A DNA stretch of 64,000 bases from Flagellimonas_B algarum (GTDB lineage Bacteria; Bacteroidota; Bacteroidia; Flavobacteriales; Flavobacteriaceae): assembly GCF_040513375.1 (NCBI RefSeq), contig NZ_JBEVTG010000001.1:806001-870000 (forward strand), in the 5' to 3' direction. A model generated the notes under the pieces. It was not told where the DNA came from. It was given only the letters and a program-made list of their open reading frames with translations, and ran no database searches. Shown here piece by piece: positions 34,570 to 42,991 of this stretch; the first letter of the stretch is position 1; every line of letters begins with the position of its first letter. The position numbers and the translations under genes are program-made.

Positions 34570-36060
34570 ATGGAAAAGAACAATTTCGATAAACTGTTCA
34601 AGAAGAAATTCGAGAATTTCGCCCCTGAACCCGACGATCGGGTTTGGAGGGCCATCGAGAATTCGTTGGACAAGAAACAAAAACGCAGGGTCGTTCCTAT
34701 TTGGTGGCGATTGGGAGGAGTCGCCGCCCTGCTCGCCTTACTGTTATACGTGATCAATCCGTTCGACGCCGAGCCCCAGCTTGAGGGCCCTTCGGTCAGC
34801 GATACGGAATTGCAAAACAAGACCGATGACCCCAATTCGGACCCCGCATCACCCTCCACCGATGCGACACCCGAAGTTTTGGACGGCAAGGCCCAAGACC
34901 CTGAAGCGAGCCAAGTGGCCGATGTCGAATCCACCATAGAGGCACAGAACGGAATTGAATCCGTAAATGCCCGGCAGACCGAAGACAAAGGGGAGTCCAC
35001 TAAGCGTTTGATCCAATCCAATCGAATCGATACGGCCGTGGCACAACAAACCGAAGCAAACCAGCAAGAAGCAAGGCCGGCATCGCAGGATGCGGAATCG
35101 GTCTTGACCGAGTCTATCCAAGAAACCAATCCGGTAGCAGCGAACCGACAAGACCAGGGGCAACCCGCCATCAATGCAACCGATTCGGCTTCAAAGAACC
35201 CTCCTATTGCCCAAGGGGAGGAAGAAACAACGGAAACTGCGGTGGCCGAAACAACGATCATCGACAAACAATCGATTTATGATGCCATCGAAGCCCAAGA
35301 AGAAGATGCGGTAGCCGAAGAAAGCGATCCAACAAAACGGTGGAGTGTAGGGCCATCGATCGCCCCGGTCTATTTTGATGCCCTCGGGGAAGGGTCGCCC
35401 ATCCATTCGAATTTCCAGACCAATTCGAAATCCGGGAAAATCAACTTAAGCTATGGTTTGACGGTCGCTTACAATCTGACTAAAAAGCTAAGTGTGCGTT
35501 CGGGTATCCATAAGGTAGATTACGGTTATGATACCAACGAAGTCGTCTTTTCATCTTCCTTACAGGCGTCAACGAACCAATTGATCGATAATATCAATTA
35601 TTCACGGAGTTCTAGGAACCTCGTGGTACAAAGCGTCTCGAAAGGAGAGGTAGCGGCCGACGCCCAGAACCCGGAGTTCAGCGCAGCCAGTGCCTCATTG
35701 GATGGGCGAATGGTTCAGCAACTGGGCTATATCGAAGTACCGATGGAATTCAATTATGCCATTCTTGATAAAAAGTTAGGCGTCAACCTCATCGGTGGGG
35801 TGAGTTCGCTCTTTTTAGTCGACAATATGGTTTCGCTGGAGTCTGGCGGCCTGGTCACCGATATCGGGCAGGCCAATAATGTGAACGATGTTAATTTCAG
35901 TACCAATGTCGGCATCGGGATCAACTACGAATTCAGTCAAAACCTACAGCTGAATGTCGAACCGATGTTCAAATACCAGCTGAACACCTTTACGGAAACC
36001 GCTGGTGATTTCAGACCGTATGCCATTGGGGTGTACAGTGGGGTGCGCTATCGCTTCTGA
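34570..36060 (+). CDS. Trans-envelope anti-sigma-like protein with outer-membrane beta-barrel
   Basis: 496 residues with unusual architecture. Residues 1-41 are cytoplasmic and charged (FDKLFKKKFENFAPEPDDRV, WRAIENSLDKKQKRR), like short anti-sigma heads of Bacteroidota. One membrane helix follows (43-62), then about 190 residues of low-complexity Ala/Glu/Gln/Ser/Thr/Asp linker, and from ~257 a beta-barrel of OmpA/PorT type (RWSVGPSIAPVYFDALGEGS, YGLTVAYNLTKKLSVRSGIH, ending IGVYSGVRYRF with a terminal Phe). It would bridge inner and outer membranes. This matches the dual membrane-spanning anti-sigma (Dma) design reported in Bacteroides. The gene lies 11 nt after the sigma factor and overlaps convergent plsC by 13 nt. 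Confidence 0.82.
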   Translation: MEKNNFDKLFKKKFENFAPEPDDRVWRAIENSLDKKQKRRVVPIWWRLGGVAALLALLLYVINPFDAEPQLEGPSVSDTELQNKTDDPNSDPASPSTDATPEVLDGKAQDPEASQVADVESTIEAQNGIESVNARQTEDKGESTKRLIQSNRIDTAVAQQTEANQQEARPASQDAESVLTESIQETNPVAANRQDQGQPAINATDSASKNPPIAQGEEETTETAVAETTIIDKQSIYDAIEAQEEDAVAEESDPTKRWSVGPSIAPVYFDALGEGSPIHSNFQTNSKSGKINLSYGLTVAYNLTKKLSVRSGIHKVDYGYDTNEVVFSSSLQASTNQLIDNINYSRSSRNLVVQSVSKGEVAADAQNPEFSAASASLDGRMVQQLGYIEVPMEFNYAILDKKLGVNLIGGVSSLFLVDNMVSLESGGLVTDIGQANNVNDVNFSTNVGIGINYEFSQNLQLNVEPMFKYQLNTFTETAGDFRPYAIGVYSGVRYRF

Positions 36061-36794
36061 TCGTCTTGTAGCTGTTGCAGCAGCAGTTCACGGGTCTCTT
36101 CACGCAAGGTGGCGGTATCATCGGATGACAATATACCGGTTGGAATAAATTCATTGACCCGTACCCGTAATGCCCCGGGGCCACCGCTGAAGAACGTCCA
36201 TGAAAATCGTTTCTTACAATCGAAAAAGGTCATAGGCACCACTTTGATATTATGGCCAATGGCCATTCGAAAGGCCCCGTCTTTAAATCTATCCAAAACC
36301 ACATCTTCTTCAGGCACCCCGCCTTCGGGAAAAATACAGATACTCAAGCCCTGATTCAGGCGGTGTTGTACCCTCCGGTAGACCGCGGTCCTGCTTTTCG
36401 CGTCGTTGCGATCGACCAAAATACAGACCCTTTTATAAAAGAAGCCGAACACCGGGATTTTCACCAACTCTTGCTTGCCAACGAAAACAAAGGGGTTTTT
36501 GCTTACATAAAGCATCAGCATGATATCGACCATACTGGTGTGGTTGGCCACCAACATATAACTTTCAGTTCGGAGCATTCGCTCTTGCCACTGGACTTTG
36601 GGCCATAACCCCATACCGAATAAAATCGTCTTCGCCCATAGATTACGGGCCAACCAGAAAAAATACCGATAAGTTTTTTCGGAAAGCGTGGCTAAAAGCA
36701 GCAGCGGGAAAAACAAAAATATGGGCAAGGCCACCAGAAAGTAGAACCAGATCCTGTAGAGCAAGTGGCCCCCGTTTTTTAACAGCTTCAACAC
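36048..36794 (-). CDS. plsC: 1-acyl-sn-glycerol-3-phosphate acyltransferase
   Basis: 248 residues, apparently started at GTG 36794; no earlier ATG fits. Two N-terminal hydrophobic segments anchor it to the inner membrane. The acyltransferase blocks are clear: NHTSMVDIML (H-x4-D), the KIPVFGFFYKRVCILVDRND region, FPEGGVPEEDVVLDRFKDGA (block III E-G) and VPMTFFD. Acylates lysophosphatidate to phosphatidate. Convergent and overlapping with the trans-envelope protein gene; divergent from trpS. Confidence 0.92.
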   Translation of the reverse strand: MLKLLKNGGHLLYRIWFYFLVALPIFLFFPLLLLATLSEKTYRYFFWLARNLWAKTILFGMGLWPKVQWQERMLRTESYMLVANHTSMVDIMLMLYVSKNPFVFVGKQELVKIPVFGFFYKRVCILVDRNDAKSRTAVYRRVQHRLNQGLSICIFPEGGVPEEDVVLDRFKDGAFRMAIGHNIKVVPMTFFDCKKRFSWTFFSGGPGALRVRVNEFIPTGILSSDDTATLREETRELLLQQLQDDQKR

Positions 36795-36810
36795 GGGTCT
36801 AAAATAGCCA

Positions 36811-36845
36811 TTTGTATTGGTTTATGCCGAATTCTTTTACCTTTG
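36811..36845 (+). promoter_or_regulatory. Promoter of trpS
   Basis: TACCTTTG (36838-36845) is a perfect -7 element; upstream, TTTGTATTGG (36811-36820) offers TTG at 36817 with an 18-nt spacer or TTTG at 36811 with 23. The ATG at 36867 is 21 nt downstream, supporting that start over the upstream in-frame codon. Confidence 0.7.
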
Positions 36846-36866
36846 CCCTTTGTTTTTCAATCAGCT

Positions 36867-37835
36867 ATGGCACGCATACTTACAGGCATACAGAGTACGG
36901 GGGTACCCCATTTAGGCAATATCTTAGGGGCGATCATGCCCGCTATCGAAATGGCCCAGGACCCTAATAATGAATCGTTTTTGTTCATTGCCGATATGCA
37001 TTCCTTGACCCAGATTAAAAACGGAGCGGAATTGCGAAACAACACCTATGCCACCGCAGCCACCTGGCTTGCTTTCGGGCTCGATGTCGATGCAACCGTC
37101 TTTTACCGGCAAAGCGATGTGCCACAAGTCACGGAATTGGCTTGGTATTTGGGTTGTTTTTTCCCATATCAGCGGTTGACCCTAGCCCATTCTTTTAAAG
37201 ACAAGGCCGATCGTTTGGACGATGTCAATGCCGGTATTTTCACCTATCCGATGTTAATGGCCGCCGACATCCTCTTGTATGATGCCGATATCGTACCTGT
37301 GGGCAAAGACCAATCACAGCATTTGGAAATGACCCGCGACGTGGCTTCCCGATTCCATCATTTGTTCGGGGATACCTTCGTGCTTCCGGAAACGAAATTA
37401 AAGGAAGCGACCATGTACGTACCGGGTACCGATGGGGGCAAAATGAGCAAAAGCCGTGGAAACACCATCAACCTGTTCCAGCCCGATAAAAAATTACGCA
37501 AGCAGCTCATGGGCATCGTCACCGACAGCACCCCAATGGAGGACCCTAAAGACCCTGCCGATGATAACGTCTTCGCGCTCTACAAGCTGTTGGCATCACC
37601 AGAGCAAATCGAGGAGATGAGCGCCAACTATCTAGCTGGAAATTATGGTTATGGCCATGCGAAACAAGCCTTGTACGAATTGATCCTTCAAAAATTCGAG
37701 GAACCCCGTGAACGGTTCGAATACTACATGAATCACCTCGATGAAGTTGACGAAGCGTTGGCCATCGGGGCCGAAAAAGCGAAAAAAGTAGCCGATTCGG
37801 TCTTGGAACGTGTTCGTTCTAAGATCGGATACTAA
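36867..37835 (+). CDS. trpS: Tryptophan--tRNA ligase
   Basis: 322 residues from ATG 36867 (MARILTGIQSTGVPHLGNIL). The class I signature HIGH appears as HLGN at 15-18 and KMSKS at 192-196 (GGKMSKSRGNTI). Other family blocks: FLFIADMHSLTQI, YPMLMAADILLYDADIVPVG and KDQSQHLEMTRDVASRF. Charges tRNA-Trp. Monocistronic, with a good promoter and a possible terminator. Confidence 0.97.
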   Translation: MARILTGIQSTGVPHLGNILGAIMPAIEMAQDPNNESFLFIADMHSLTQIKNGAELRNNTYATAATWLAFGLDVDATVFYRQSDVPQVTELAWYLGCFFPYQRLTLAHSFKDKADRLDDVNAGIFTYPMLMAADILLYDADIVPVGKDQSQHLEMTRDVASRFHHLFGDTFVLPETKLKEATMYVPGTDGGKMSKSRGNTINLFQPDKKLRKQLMGIVTDSTPMEDPKDPADDNVFALYKLLASPEQIEEMSANYLAGNYGYGHAKQALYELILQKFEEPRERFEYYMNHLDEVDEALAIGAEKAKKVADSVLERVRSKIGY

Positions 37836-37961
37836 ATCCTTTACCATTGGTCGAACAAGGGCTACGTAGCCTTATCGGCGAAGAAAGGCCTTCATTTTCA
37901 AGCAAATACCAAATATTATGGCCTTAATTCCGTTGAACGGTTAAAAAGGCCCTGATAAAAT

Positions 37962-37986
37962 GCGGTTATAAATAGACCGCCTTTTC
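37962..37986 (+). terminator. Possible trpS terminator
   Basis: GCGGT (37962-37966) pairs with ACCGC (37976-37980), followed by CTTTT. The stem is only 5 bp. The same 180-nt convergent region also holds GGCCTT/AAGGCC arms around a CCGT/ACGG mini-hairpin (37920-37951). Confidence 0.4.
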
Positions 37987-38018
37987 TGTCTCATTTTGCT
38001 CGATAAACGGTGTTGCCG

Positions 38019-39125
38019 CTATGAGACGATTTCAAATAACTTACCGGGCAACGGACGAACCATACCTTTCATCTCAAGGTCCAACAAGGTTGCCGCAACT
38101 TCAAATATGGGCAGACTGCATCCGAAAGCCACGTTATCCAGTAATTGTTTGCCGTTGAACTGCAGGTAAGAGTAGATTGACTGTTCTGTTTCAGTCAGCT
38201 CCGGAAACAAAGTCCTTTGCGAGCTAATAGTCTTATTATCAACAAGTTTCCATCCTAAAATGTAGACTAAATCTGCAGCTGACGTCAATAGATGGGCTTT
38301 CTGTTGCTTGAGCAAGTTGTTGCAGCCCACACTAAAAGTGTCGGTCGAACGACCCGGTACCGCAAATACATCGCGGTGGTACCCATGGGCCAGATTGGCT
38401 GTGACCAGACTGCCGCCTTTTTCAGCGGATTCTACCACCACAGTGGCCTCGCTAATGCCCGCGATGATTCGGTTACGCTTCAGAAAATGCTCCCTTTCGG
38501 GCAAATCACTACTCCAAAATTCGGTCAACAACCCTCCATGTCGGCACATCCTTCGTGCATACCCACTGTGCTGCTTCGGATAAATGCGGTTTAGTCCGTG
38601 GGCAAAACAGCTTAAAGTCTGTAAGCCTTGCGCCATAGCGGCCCGTTGTATGGCAATGTCAACCCCAAAAGCCAAACCACTTACGATTACGGGTTCTAAG
38701 GGGGCGACTTCTTCGATAAAAGCCTCACAGAACGACCGGCCATAGGCCGTAATGTTCCGGGTGCCGACCACGCTGATGATACGCCTGCCCTCCAGATCGA
38801 TGTTGCCTTTTCGGAAAAGCAGGATCGGCCCGTCGGCACAGTGTTTCAAACCCTTCGGATAGCAGTCGTCTTGAAACCCCAAGCATTCGATCTCGGCCTT
38901 CTTGATGAATTCCAATTCTTTATATGCCTTTTGTAACCAAAGTTTCTCATAAAGACCGGCCAAGGTTCGCGTACCGATCCCCTCGATACCTAACAATGCT
39001 GCCGGGCGTTCTTTGAAGACCTTGGCCGCACTACCACAGTGTTGGATGAGCTTTTTGGCCTTAACGTCTCCAATATTCGGAATCTTCTGTAGTCTAAGTA
39101 AGGCAATCAGTTCATTTTCAGACAT
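38019..39125 (-). CDS. dprA: DNA-processing protein DprA
   Basis: 368 residues. N-terminal helix-hairpin-helix region (LLRLQKIPNIGDVKAKKLIQ, LLGIEGIGTRTLAGL), Rossmann-like core (ISVVGTRNITAYGRS, IVSGLAFGVDIAIQRAAMAQ, FAHGLNRIYPKQHSGYARRM, LKRNRIIAGISEATVVVESA followed by EKGGSLVTANLAHGYHRDVF and AVPG) and a C-terminal winged-helix. Loads RecA on incoming single-stranded DNA in transformation. No other competence genes are nearby. Confidence 0.95.
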   Translation of the reverse strand: MSENELIALLRLQKIPNIGDVKAKKLIQHCGSAAKVFKERPAALLGIEGIGTRTLAGLYEKLWLQKAYKELEFIKKAEIECLGFQDDCYPKGLKHCADGPILLFRKGNIDLEGRRIISVVGTRNITAYGRSFCEAFIEEVAPLEPVIVSGLAFGVDIAIQRAAMAQGLQTLSCFAHGLNRIYPKQHSGYARRMCRHGGLLTEFWSSDLPEREHFLKRNRIIAGISEATVVVESAEKGGSLVTANLAHGYHRDVFAVPGRSTDTFSVGCNNLLKQQKAHLLTSAADLVYILGWKLVDNKTISSQRTLFPELTETEQSIYSYLQFNGKQLLDNVAFGCSLPIFEVAATLLDLEMKGMVRPLPGKLFEIVS

Positions 39126-39194
39126 GGATTTGCGGGTTGCCGTTGTTCACAGATCGGCAGCTTTAGAATGTTAATAAAAAGTTATCTCGGCTAT

Positions 39195-39224
39195 TTTGCG
39201 CTTACCCAATTTTTGTAATATTTG
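39195..39224 (+). promoter_or_regulatory. Putative promoter of the HU/SPOR gene
   Basis: TTTG at 39195-39198, 17 nt, then TAATATTTG (39216-39224), a -7-like element with one extra base; the ATG is 5 nt further. Confidence 0.35.
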
Positions 39225-39229
39225 CTGGA

Positions 39230-40183
39230 ATGCGCATCGAACACTATATCTCAGAACTCCTATACCGCTACAACTGTGTGGTCGTTCCTGAGTTCGGTGC
39301 ATTCTTGGCGAATACCACCTCTGCGAAGATCGATGTCGCGAACCATACGCTTTTTCCTCCGTCGAAATCCATCTCATTCAACCAACAATTGTCGAAGAAC
39401 GACGGTCTTTTGGTTTCCCATATCGCCAAATCAAAGCATTTGGCCTATGATGACATTTTGGATAGTGTTCTAGAACATTCCAAAACCTGGAAAGAACGCC
39501 TGATTAATGGAGATCGTCTCGATTTGGACGATATCGGCTCGTTAACCAGTGATTCAGAGGGTCGGATCCAATTCAAGCCCACTGAAAAGGTCAACTATTT
39601 GGTTTCGTCCTTTGGGCTTTCCACTTTTTCGGCAACTCCCATCGTTCGTGAAACCCTCAAACAGGAAGTCGTCGAAATCGAGGAAAAAATCCCCTTTATC
39701 ATCACTCCCGAACAACGCGAAACCACATCATTTCGGCCGTTATTGAAATATGCGGCCCTGGTTTTACTCACGTTTTCTTTAGGTGCTAGCGGCTATCAAT
39801 TTTACCGGCAAAACCAAAACAGACAGGCCCTAGTGCAACAAGAAAGTGAGGTTCAGGTTGAAAAGTACATCCAAAGGGCCACTTTTTTTGACAGTGCCCC
39901 CTTGGAGCTACCGCCGATAACCATCACCTTATCGCAAAAGAAAGAGGAAACAGGCCCTCGACACCATATCATCGCCGGGGCATTTCGTGTCAAAGCGAAC
40001 GCCGAGTCGAAAGTCTCCCAATTGAGCCGTCAAGGCTATGACGCAAGCTACATCGGGCAAAACCGCTATGGCTTGCATCAAGTCGCATATGCCTCGTTCA
40101 CCGATTCGAAAGAAGGCCTGGTCTTTTTGCGAAAAATCAAACGCGAGGTATCGGCCGACGCCTGGATGCTTTCAGAGAAATAA
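39230..40183 (+). CDS. HU-CCDC81-like / SPOR domain membrane protein
   Basis: 317 residues. The N-terminal ~125 residues match the two HU-CCDC81_bac modules found in Bacteroidota (HYISELLYRYNCVVVPEFGA, FLANTTSAKIDVANHTLFPP, then AYDDILDSVLEHSKTWKERL and LDLDDIGSL). A single membrane helix follows at ~169-187 (LKYAALVLLTFSLGASGYQF). The periplasmic C-terminus is a SPOR domain (HHIIAGAFRVKANAESKVSQ, YASFTDSKEGLVFLRKIKRE), which binds denuded glycan strands at division sites. A cytoplasmic HU-like fold tethered to septal peptidoglycan suggests a nucleoid-to-septum link (inference). Confidence 0.87.
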   Translation: MRIEHYISELLYRYNCVVVPEFGAFLANTTSAKIDVANHTLFPPSKSISFNQQLSKNDGLLVSHIAKSKHLAYDDILDSVLEHSKTWKERLINGDRLDLDDIGSLTSDSEGRIQFKPTEKVNYLVSSFGLSTFSATPIVRETLKQEVVEIEEKIPFIITPEQRETTSFRPLLKYAALVLLTFSLGASGYQFYRQNQNRQALVQQESEVQVEKYIQRATFFDSAPLELPPITITLSQKKEETGPRHHIIAGAFRVKANAESKVSQLSRQGYDASYIGQNRYGLHQVAYASFTDSKEGLVFLRKIKREVSADAWMLSEK

Positions 40184-40219
40184 AAAGCCGCGCTTCGTAC
40201 TTCCCTAAAAAGTCTTGAA

Positions 40220-40227
40220 TATCTTTG
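40220..40227 (+). promoter_or_regulatory. -7 promoter element of the thioesterase gene
   Basis: TATCTTTG matches TAnnTTTG, 16 nt before the ATG at 40244. A -33 TTTG is not evident. Confidence 0.45.
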
Positions 40228-40243
40228 CTGCAAATTTTTCGAA

Positions 40244-40759
40244 ATGCGCACCAAAACGCCTAAAGATTCCAGAACGGTCATGACCGATATGGTCTTGCCT
40301 AGTGAAACCAATCCGTTGAACAACCTTTTCGGAGGCGAATTATTGGCCCGTATGGACCGCGCTGCCAGTATCGCGGCCCGCCGTCATAGCCGAAGGATCA
40401 CGGTCACCGCATCGGTCAATCACGTGGCTTTTAACCGCTCGGTACCCTTAGGGAGTGTGGTAACCGTAGAAGCCGCCATTTCGAGGGCTTTCAAAACTTC
40501 TATGGAAGTCTATATCGATGTTTGGATGGAAGATCGATTCAGTGGGGAGCGCACCAAGGCCAATGAGGCCATTTATACCTTCGTCGCGGTCGATGAAACA
40601 GGGAACCCTACCGAAGTGCCCGGTATCGAACCGGAAAGTGAATTGGAAAAAGAACGCTTTGAAGGGGCGCTGCGTAGAAAGCAACTCAGCTTGGTCTTAG
40701 CCGGCAAAATGAAACCGGATCAGGCCAGCGAGCTTCGTGCCTTGTTCATGGGGTCATAA
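40244..40759 (+). CDS. Acyl-CoA thioesterase (YciA/BACH-type hotdog)
   Basis: 171 residues. Single hotdog domain with TDMVLPSETNPLNNLFGGEL (the N and G of the active-site helix), LLARMDRAASIAARRHSRRI, TVTASVNHVAFNRSVPLGSV and the strand TSMEVYIDVWMED; the tail is a 40-residue helix. Hydrolyses acyl-CoA thioesters, probably medium or long chain. The 3' end overlaps the convergent gene by 6 nt. Confidence 0.9.
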   Translation: MRTKTPKDSRTVMTDMVLPSETNPLNNLFGGELLARMDRAASIAARRHSRRITVTASVNHVAFNRSVPLGSVVTVEAAISRAFKTSMEVYIDVWMEDRFSGERTKANEAIYTFVAVDETGNPTEVPGIEPESELEKERFEGALRRKQLSLVLAGKMKPDQASELRALFMGS

Positions 40760-41368
40760 AATAAAGACCCGAATGCCCAGTGAAGGTGAGAAGAATTGTG
40801 ACGAATTGAAGAGGTCGTCGATTTCAGGCGCGGCTTCAATATCAAGAAACCCCCAATTCGCCTGGGCCCTTGCATAAAGTCCGAACCACTTGTTCAGCCG
40901 ATACGAAACTTGGGCGTTGACCATGACCGAAAAACCCGTGTCGTGGAAACGCTGCACTCCTTTTTCATTTCGGATATCGATGAACCCTAGACCCATACCT
41001 ACTTCAAAAAGCAGATCTTTCTTTCGGTCAAAGGGATTATAGCTGCCCACGGCATAGCCATGGATCACACGACTGGCATCGATTGCCCCAACCAAAGTGG
41101 GATCGATGACCCGGCCCTTAAAGGCTTCGACCTGAACCCCCAGGGCGACCTGTTCGTTCACATAGGCCTTGGCGTCAAAATGAAAGCCATTCCAGAAATC
41201 GTAGCCATCCAAATAACTTTCGCCAAAGGTAGATGGGGTTAGGAAACCTAGTTGGGCGGTTCCCAAGACATCGTAATAATAATCGGGTTTTGGTGTGGTC
41301 TCTTCTTGTCCTGTAACCCATAGGCTACAAAAAAAGACCGCCAAAACGGTGAGTCGCCTAGAATTCAT
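40754..41368 (-). CDS. Hypothetical outer-membrane beta-barrel protein
   Basis: 204 residues from ATG 41368 with a signal peptide (MNSRRLTVLAVFFCSLWVTG). The rest has alternating amphipathic strands typical of an 8-strand porin-like barrel: DVLGTAQLGFLTPSTFGESY, ALGVQVEAFKGRVIDP, DLLFEVGMGLGFIDIRNE, FGLYARAQANWGFLDIEA, ending SPSLGIRVFIL. No specific family recognised. It overlaps the preceding lipoprotein-like gene by 11 nt, so the pair is co-translated and probably works together at the outer membrane. Confidence 0.65.
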   Translation of the reverse strand: MNSRRLTVLAVFFCSLWVTGQEETTPKPDYYYDVLGTAQLGFLTPSTFGESYLDGYDFWNGFHFDAKAYVNEQVALGVQVEAFKGRVIDPTLVGAIDASRVIHGYAVGSYNPFDRKKDLLFEVGMGLGFIDIRNEKGVQRFHDTGFSVMVNAQVSYRLNKWFGLYARAQANWGFLDIEAAPEIDDLFNSSQFFSPSLGIRVFIL

Positions 41369-42086
41369 ATACAAAGTTTGGGGTTGTCGCGTCGATGATG
41401 ATCTCGATTTGGCCCTGTCCGGTTTCGACCACGTTGCGTAAGCTGTAATCCAAAAAGACGGTGTCGCCCACTTGCACGGTCAAAGGTTCGATGGCGGAGT
41501 CGGCCGCTGGGGTCAACTGTCCGCCTGCGAATTGGTCAGGAAAATTCGAACCGAATTCCTCAGGCCCGAAATTGATTTCCTTGATAGTGGATCGATAGGT
41601 CAAGGAATAGGTCAGTGTATCGGTCAGGTTCACCGTTCGTTGCAATTCGACATTGAACGGGCGCAAGGTTTCCAATTGGACTTGCTGAAGATCGAAGGTG
41701 TTCGATTCCGAAGGTAATTGCCTCAAAAAGTTCAACACCAAGGGCGTCAATGATGGGTCAAAAGGGTCGAGTGATTCAAAATTGATCAGCGTATAGACGA
41801 CCGATGCATTGACCGGACTAAGTGCAGTAACCCTGAAATCACCGTTGGTGTCGGTCTCCGCAGCACCAAGTACCACATCGTTATCAAAGCCGAAAAAGGA
41901 CCCATCGAAACCGGTGAACTGCGTCGATGCATAGACGGCCACGGGATAGCCACTGAGTGGGCGACCTTCGCCGTCGACTAGCCTGCCTTTGACCAATAGC
42001 CGGGTATTTTCTTCGAAATCGATTTGTGGGTCGCACTCAAAGGCGAACAGGATCGGAAGTATCCAAAAGAGGTAGTGTTTTTTCAT
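41358..42086 (-). CDS. Hypothetical exported protein with carboxypeptidase-regulatory-like domain
   Basis: 242 residues. Leader MKKHYLFWILPILFAFEC could be a lipoprotein signal (Cys18), though Glu at -1 is unusual. Residues ~27-95 resemble the Ig-like CarboxypepD_reg fold: RLLVKGRLVDGEGRPLSGYP, VAVYASTQF, ETDTNGDFRVTALSP. The remainder has no known motif. First gene of a two-gene unit with the beta-barrel protein. Confidence 0.65.
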   Translation of the reverse strand: MKKHYLFWILPILFAFECDPQIDFEENTRLLVKGRLVDGEGRPLSGYPVAVYASTQFTGFDGSFFGFDNDVVLGAAETDTNGDFRVTALSPVNASVVYTLINFESLDPFDPSLTPLVLNFLRQLPSESNTFDLQQVQLETLRPFNVELQRTVNLTDTLTYSLTYRSTIKEINFGPEEFGSNFPDQFAGGQLTPAADSAIEPLTVQVGDTVFLDYSLRNVVETGQGQIEIIIDATTPNFVYEF

Positions 42087-42151
42087 TGCCCTAAAGATGG
42101 CGCCTATCCAAAAAGGTTGTCATCCACAATATTAACTTTGGGTTAAGGATG

Positions 42152-42988
42152 TCAGAAATCGAAATTATCGGGATCAGGCCCGAATCGCTTTCCTTGGTCG
42201 AGACCGTCGAGCAATGCCATGTCTTCAGCGGCTAACTCAAAGTCGAATATAGCGGCATTCGCGATGATCCGTTCTTTTTTCGTTGATTTCGGAATGGTCA
42301 CCACCCCTTTCTGGAGGTCCCATCGCAAGGCGATTTGCGCAATGGTCTTTTGGTATTTCGAGGCGAGTGCCCCAAACTCAGGCAACGTAAAGATGTGACC
42401 CTGCATCAAGGGTGACCACGCTTCATATTGGATCTTGTTTTTGGAACAAAAGTCAAGCAGTCCCTGTTGTACCAAATACGGGTGGAATTCCATTTGGTTT
42501 ACCATGGGTATGATGGAGGACCCTTGCATCAAATCAACCAACTGGTGTTCCAAAAAATTACTGACCCCGATGGCCCTGACCCGTTTTTCAGCATACAAAC
42601 GTTCGAGGGCTTTCCAAGTATCTTTGTATTTACCTGCCACGGGCCAATGGATCAGATACAAGTCCAAATACTCCATATCCAATCGATCCAAGCTTTTATC
42701 AAAGGCCCTTAGCGTGTTATCATAGCCCTGATCGGCATTCCAGACCTTACTGACCGTGAAGATCGATTCGCGTTCGACATCGCTTTCCTTGATGCCCCTA
42801 CCGACCCCTGCTTCATTTTTATAAATGGCAGCGGTATCGATATGTCGATACCCGGCCTCCAAGGCCCATTTGACCGCGTTCACGACTTCATCACCCTCTT
42901 CCGAAAGGTATACCCCCAAACCGAAGTAAGGCATTTGTACGCCGTTATGCAATGCAAAGGACCCTTGTAAATCAGTGATGTGTGCCAT
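42152..42988 (-). CDS. Aldo/keto reductase
   Basis: 278 residues, complete (beta/alpha)8 barrel with catalytic tetrad Asp51, Tyr56, Lys81 and His114 (RHIDTAAIYKNEAGVG, TVSKVWNAD, LYLIHWPVAGKYKDTW). The NADPH-binding end VVTIPKSTKKERIIANAAIF is present. Reduces aldehydes or ketones; resembles 2,5-diketo-gluconate reductase-type AKR5 proteins. Located 3 nt after the EnvC-like gene, so it is at the end of that transcription unit. Confidence 0.92.
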   Translation of the reverse strand: MAHITDLQGSFALHNGVQMPYFGLGVYLSEEGDEVVNAVKWALEAGYRHIDTAAIYKNEAGVGRGIKESDVERESIFTVSKVWNADQGYDNTLRAFDKSLDRLDMEYLDLYLIHWPVAGKYKDTWKALERLYAEKRVRAIGVSNFLEHQLVDLMQGSSIIPMVNQMEFHPYLVQQGLLDFCSKNKIQYEAWSPLMQGHIFTLPEFGALASKYQKTIAQIALRWDLQKGVVTIPKSTKKERIIANAAIFDFELAAEDMALLDGLDQGKRFGPDPDNFDF

Positions 42989-42991
42989 AAT

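Noticed and set aside
34545..35267. 240-codon minus-strand frame opposite the trans-envelope protein
   Set aside because: Ser/Cys/Ala-rich composition mirrors the low-complexity linker on the other strand.
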